Shown one piece after another: positions 6,637 to 9,459 of a stretch of 9,459 bases of DNA. The notes below the pieces were generated by a model. That model was not told the DNA's origin and searched no databases. It worked only from the letters and a program-made list of their open reading frames with translations. This stretch comes from an uncultured bacterium (lineage in GTDB: Bacteria; Calescibacteriota; Calescibacteriia; Calescibacteriales; Calescibacteriaceae), in the NCBI GenBank assembly GCA_938036315.1, contig CALHPK010000029.1, positions 1-9,459 on the forward strand, written 5' to 3'. The position numbers were made by a program, and so were the translations under genes. Position 1 is the stretch's first letter. Each line of letters starts with the position of its first letter.

Positions 6637-7440
6637 GTGCTCTCAGAAAAAGAGTTAGAGTTTGCCTTAAGCTCTGCTAAAGAGGCTACAAAGCTCGCAG
6701 GAGAAATACTAAAGAAATATTTTTCTAAACTTAAAAATTTCGAAGAGAAAGGTATAAGTGACTGGGTTACAGAAGCTGATATCGAATCCGAAAAGATGAT
6801 AAAGGATTTTCTTCTTGATAGATTCCCTTATAGCTTCCTTGGAGAAGAATCCGGGCACGATAAAGGAAAAGAAGCAGAATTAACCTGGTACATAGATCCT
6901 CTTGACGGTACGAAGAACTTCGTCAAAAGAATTCCATTTTTTTGCGTTTCTGTAGCTTTGGGTAGCGCAGATGATATCATATTAGGGGTTGTTTATGATC
7001 CAATCAATGACAATATGTTTTGGGCTGTTAAAGGAAAAGGAGCATATCTTAATAGCGAGAGAATAAAGGTCTCTGAAAGCAGTGATTTATCAAAGTGTAT
7101 TGTAGCTTTAGGGCTTCATTTCAAGCATAGGCAATTTCTTGAACCGTTCCTTAACGTCTACAGAGATGTTTTTATGCAAGGTGCCGGCATAAGACATATG
7201 GGATCCGCAGCTTTGGAGCAGTGCTATGTAGCTTCTGGGTTTTTGGACGGCTTTTTAGAAGTTGGACTTTCTCCCTGGGATGTTGCAGCTGGATCTCTCA
7301 TAGTCAGAGAAGCTAACGGCGCAGTTTCCGACTTCTGGGGAGGAGATTCGTGGCTTCAAACCGGTTGCCTAATTGCAACAAATGGAAAAATCCATCAAGA
7401 GATCGTAAGAATAGTAAAAAATTATTTCTCAAAGATCTGA
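6637..7440 (+). CDS. suhB: inositol monophosphatase family protein (SuhB-like)
   Basis: A 267-residue cytoplasmic, Mg-dependent phosphatase of the IMPase family, which dephosphorylates inositol-1-phosphate or related substrates (fructose-1,6-bisphosphate or phosphoadenosine phosphate in some members). The metal ligands are all in place: TEAD (45-48), GEESG (69-73), DPLDGT (87-92) and the C-terminal WDVAAG (214-219). Length is normal for the family. It starts at GTG 6637, with AAGGAAG at 6621-6627 giving a well-spaced Shine-Dalgarno sequence, and lies five bases after the crotonase stop, so the two are surely co-transcribed. The 3' end overlaps the convergent thpR gene by 12 bases. The family is certain; the exact substrate is not, and the symbol follows the nearest well-known homologue. 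Confidence 0.9.
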   Translation: MLSEKELEFALSSAKEATKLAGEILKKYFSKLKNFEEKGISDWVTEADIESEKMIKDFLLDRFPYSFLGEESGHDKGKEAELTWYIDPLDGTKNFVKRIPFFCVSVALGSADDIILGVVYDPINDNMFWAVKGKGAYLNSERIKVSESSDLSKCIVALGLHFKHRQFLEPFLNVYRDVFMQGAGIRHMGSAALEQCYVASGFLDGFLEVGLSPWDVAAGSLIVREANGAVSDFWGGDSWLQTGCLIATNGKIHQEIVRIVKNYFSKI

Positions 7441-7980
7441 AGAATCGAGAGAGTAAGTATTAGCTATCTTTCTGTATATTGGTCCTTGAGGTGTCAGGAT
7501 ACTTTGGAACAGGGTTATCTCCCTAATTCTGAAGCTTCCGAAGTCTTCACCTTTTGAAATTATCTGTTCGATTATTTTTGGATTTTCTCTACTTTTTAGT
7601 CTTGCTATTGTTATATGCGGTATGAAATTGTAATCTTTTTCTACTCCTAATTCTTCCAGAGTTTCATCGATTTCTGTCTTGATTTTAAAGATTTCCGAAG
7701 ATTCAGCTCCGATCCATATGACCCTTGCACTATAGATGTTTGGGAAGACACCCACTCCTTTTATTTTGATTTCAAAGCTCCTGAAACTTATTCCACTTAT
7801 TCTTTTTACTATATTCTGAACTTTATCTTCTGCCATTTCACCTAAAAACTTTATAGTTATGTGAAGATTACTATCTTCTACTTCCTTTATGTTCTTCAGT
7901 TTTTTGAGATTCTCTTCCTTGAAATTTGCTATTTTATGTTTGATCTGAAAAGGTAGGTCTATACCTATGAATGTTCTCAT
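7429..7980 (-). CDS. thpR: RNA 2',3'-cyclic phosphodiesterase (ThpR / LigT family)
   Basis: A 183-residue member of the 2H phosphoesterase family, which opens 2',3'-cyclic phosphate ends on RNA to 2'-phosphates. Both catalytic HxTx motifs are present: HITI at 40-43 within LHITIKFLG, and HITI at 122-125 within FIPHITIAR. The N-terminus MRTFIGIDLP is typical. The ATG (7978-7980) directly follows the TAA of rdgB with no gap and no Shine-Dalgarno sequence of its own beyond rdgB coding sequence, which suggests translational coupling. Its stop lies inside the end of the convergent IMPase gene. The LigT/ThpR assignment is firm; the physiological RNA substrate is generally unclear for this family. 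Confidence 0.93.
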   Translation of the reverse strand: MRTFIGIDLPFQIKHKIANFKEENLKKLKNIKEVEDSNLHITIKFLGEMAEDKVQNIVKRISGISFRSFEIKIKGVGVFPNIYSARVIWIGAESSEIFKIKTEIDETLEELGVEKDYNFIPHITIARLKSRENPKIIEQIISKGEDFGSFRIREITLFQSILTPQGPIYRKIANTYSLDSSDL

Positions 7981-8589
7981 TTACGGTTCAAGATTGGCAA
8001 TTAAGTTTTTTAGTTTCCAGATCGCTCTTTTTCTGTGTGACACAGAAATTTTTTCTTCAACTGTTACTGAGCCAAAAGTCTTTCTTAGTTCAGCGGATAA
8101 GAAAATAGGGTCATAACCAAAGCCGTTTTCTCCTATCATTTCGTAGCTTATGGTGCCATAAGTTTCACCAAAATCATAGAACCATATATTCCAGGCGGGC
8201 AGATATAAAAGAGCACAGGAAATATATCTACACTCCCTTCTATTCAAATTTTTCATCCTCTCAAGTATGTAAAGACATCTTTCTTTGTCCGTAGAATTTT
8301 CAGATGGGATGATAGAAGAATTTACTCCAGGAAATTTGTTTAATGCAAAGATCTCAAGCCCAGAATCTTCCGCAAGTATCGGAATTTTTAATTCTTTGTT
8401 TTTTGCCCACCAGCAAGCTTTCATAAGAGCATTCTCAACATAACTTTTCCCTGTTTCTGGAACAGTTTCCTTCTCTTCAGGAAATAATGGGATCACTACC
8501 TTCCCAATTTCATGCGCAAGCATATTTAATATCTCCTTTATTTCTCTTTGTTTACCTTTATTTTGTGTTGTCACAAATATTTCTATCAT
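7981..8589 (-). CDS. rdgB: XTP/dITP diphosphatase (non-canonical purine NTP pyrophosphatase, RdgB/HAM1)
   Basis: A 202-residue house-cleaning enzyme that hydrolyses XTP, dITP and ITP to monophosphates, keeping deaminated purines out of nucleic acids. Family motifs appear in order: TTQNKGKQREI (7-17) for substrate binding, ETGKSYVENA (45-54), AEDSGLEI (73-80) with the catalytic Asp75, PGVNSS soon after, GFGYDPIF, and SHRKRA near the C-terminus. I chose ATG 8589 over the in-frame ATG 8604 because GGGGA sits eight bases ahead of it and the family starts just before the beta-strand IEIFVTT; the upstream ATG has no Shine-Dalgarno sequence. A promoter lies about 75-100 bases upstream. The stop abuts the thpR start, forming a two-gene operon. 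Confidence 0.94.
   Translation of the reverse strand: MIEIFVTTQNKGKQREIKEILNMLAHEIGKVVIPLFPEEKETVPETGKSYVENALMKACWWAKNKELKIPILAEDSGLEIFALNKFPGVNSSIIPSENSTDKERCLYILERMKNLNRRECRYISCALLYLPAWNIWFYDFGETYGTISYEMIGENGFGYDPIFLSAELRKTFGSVTVEEKISVSHRKRAIWKLKNLIANLEP
8030..8048. repeat. perfect 19-bp palindrome inside rdgB
   Basis: TTTCTGTGTGACACAGAAA has two 9-base arms around one base. It lies in the 3' part of rdgB, over the codons of the conserved SVSHRK motif, about 50 bases before thpR. As RNA it could fold into an 8-bp stem with a three-base loop. Because it overlaps a conserved protein motif, coincidence is quite possible. Confidence 0.4.
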
Positions 8590-8664
8590 CTTTTTATTCC
8601 CCATATTTATTTTTGGTGATTACTTTGTTGCAAACATAAAAAGATTGTCTATTTTAAAATTTAT

Positions 8665-8693
8665 ATTATAAAAAGTGCTATACCATAACACAA
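8665..8693 (-). promoter_or_regulatory. sigma70-type promoter for rdgB-thpR
   Basis: On the minus strand, TTGTGT (8693-8688) and a perfect TATAAT (8670-8665) are separated by 17 bases. Transcription would start near 8658, giving an untranslated leader of about 70 bases before ATG 8589. The -35 box matches only in TTG, but the -10 box and spacing are ideal. The rest of 8605-8788 is AT-rich with no other feature seen. Confidence 0.6.
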
Positions 8694-8788
8694 GATAAAA
8701 AAATTCAGGGTAATTAAGATTCTCTATATTAGGTGGGTATTTTTGAGGTTGTAAGTGCAAGCAAAGAACCTTGGCATTATCCTTCCTT

Positions 8789-9459
8789 TCAGCTCAGATT
8801 CAGATTTAGCTTCTCCCACTCAAAATTCAAAATGATTCTTTTTTTCTTGCTGAACTCAACTCCTACTATGTAGATTTCTTCAACATCAGTGTATTTCTCC
8901 CAGTACCTCCTTTCCTTTATCTGCTGTAATGCTGATATCTTCTTCGCTGATTTTACCTTCCTTTCCCTCCCCACTTTCCCTCTTTTCTTATCAACCCCAT
9001 TCCCCACAACCTTGAATTCAAATATATACACCTTGTCATAGTAGATCACCGTAAGGTCTATCCTGCCTTCAGATGTTATATCCTCAGGTCTTACCTCCGC
9101 CCCTATCGCACAAAAATACGAATAAAGTATCGAAGCATAAAATCCTTCATATCTCCCTAACTCCGCCTTCCTATACCAATCATACGGAATCCCTGCAAAA
9201 AGCGAAAATAAAGCCTCCCTCAGCCCCTCTATATCCCCCTCCCTCAAAAAATGCTTTATCTTATCCTTTACTCCTTCTTCCTTGCCTCTTAAGATAAAAT
9301 ATAGAAGATAATTTAAAAAGCTTATCTTGACTTCTCTATTGGGAAAGGTAAGAGTATATCTTACTCCCTCAGGTTCTTGTGACCAGTCCTTCACGGTTAG
9401 ATATCCTGTCTGGAAAAGAAGATTTTCAGGTTCTACAAAATCAACATCAAAGGAGCTGA
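8789..9459 (-). CDS. AAA-ATPase-type protein, C-terminal PD-(D/E)XK nuclease domain, partial
   Basis: The C-terminal 222 residues of a protein whose 5' part lies beyond the right edge. The frame stays open to 9459: residues before the GTG at 9394 read LLFQTGYLTV, a standard segment of this family, so that GTG is an internal valine and not a start. The family usually combines an N-terminal AAA-type ATPase with a restriction-like nuclease domain (DUF1703 type). In fragment numbering the nuclease residues are Glu104 in RYEGFY, Asp134 in GRIDLTV, and Glu147/Lys149 in FEFK. ALQQIKERRYWEKY and the ending VGVEFSKKKR then FEWEKL are also typical. A roughly 20-residue Lys/Arg-rich stretch (KKRGKVGRERKVKSAKK) between FEFK and ALQQIKE seems longer than usual. 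Such genes are often multicopy accessory genes; the cellular role is unknown. Confidence 0.85.
   Translation of the reverse strand, partial: SSFDVDFVEPENLLFQTGYLTVKDWSQEPEGVRYTLTFPNREVKISFLNYLLYFILRGKEEGVKDKIKHFLREGDIEGLREALFSLFAGIPYDWYRKAELGRYEGFYASILYSYFCAIGAEVRPEDITSEGRIDLTVIYYDKVYIFEFKVVGNGVDKKRGKVGRERKVKSAKKISALQQIKERRYWEKYTDVEEIYIVGVEFSKKKRIILNFEWEKLNLNLS

Noticed and set aside
8590-8604. Upstream ATG 8604 as the rdgB start
   Set aside because: It has no Shine-Dalgarno sequence, and its codons contain the GGGGA that serves ATG 8589; family members start at the later position.
8750-8790. Terminator hairpin downstream of the nuclease-domain gene
   Set aside because: Only a 4-bp stem (CAAG/CTTG) could be drawn and no U-run follows.
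9073-9297. Plus-strand open frame rich in Pro, Ser and Leu
   Set aside because: It is the antisense of the well-supported nuclease-domain gene, and its composition is the mirror of that gene's purine-rich codons.
9392-9394. GTG as the start of the nuclease-domain gene
   Set aside because: The frame continues upstream to the window edge with residues LLFQTGYLTV that belong to the family, so this GTG is an internal valine.

Overview
The window looks like a piece of an AT-rich bacterial chromosome. Coding is dense, Arg codons in most genes are mainly AGA/AGG, and ATA is used freely. That codon pattern and the mix of families would suit a poorly characterised, perhaps thermophilic, Gram-negative-type lineage. 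This placement is a weak inference: no rRNA, tRNA or marker gene is present to fix the taxonomy. No CRISPR array, complete insertion sequence or RNA gene was seen.

Left part (1-1222). The window opens inside a minus-strand Wzx-type polysaccharide flippase that runs off the left edge, so a surface-polysaccharide cluster probably continues that way. Just upstream of it, overlapping its start, lies a small coiled-coil reading frame broken by one base. About 360 bases without a convincing gene follow, holding a perfect 17-bp palindrome and a short direct repeat.

Middle (1223-5588). On the plus strand is a FolB-FolK fusion covering two consecutive steps of folate synthesis. It is followed by a 1152-residue exported protein with Asp-box (BNR-like) repeats, Ca-binding-type loops, three PKD/Ig-like domains and a C-terminal membrane anchor. 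After the anchor the reading frame continues into what looks exactly like a lipoprotein signal peptide. Its N-terminus may be clipped by a one-base frameshift.

Regulatory gap (5589-5833). Two tandem 23-bp repeats, each containing a short dyad, lie upstream of a perfect TATAAT. A Shine-Dalgarno sequence follows whose nearest start codons do not match the obvious start of the next gene.

Right part (5834-9459). A crotonase-family gene and an inositol-monophosphatase-family gene form a tight plus-strand pair. They converge, with a 12-base overlap, on a minus-strand pair: rdgB (XTP/dITP pyrophosphatase) and thpR (RNA 2',3'-cyclic phosphodiesterase), with stop and start directly abutting. A recognisable promoter precedes rdgB. 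The window ends in the C-terminal part of an AAA-ATPase/PD-(D/E)XK nuclease-type protein that runs off the right edge. The housekeeping core (folate, nucleotide-pool cleaning, inositol-type phosphatase) is thus flanked by accessory genes on both sides. The least ordinary items are the surface protein with an embedded lipoprotein signal, the crotonase lacking both classical catalytic glutamates, and the tandem dyads in front of it.
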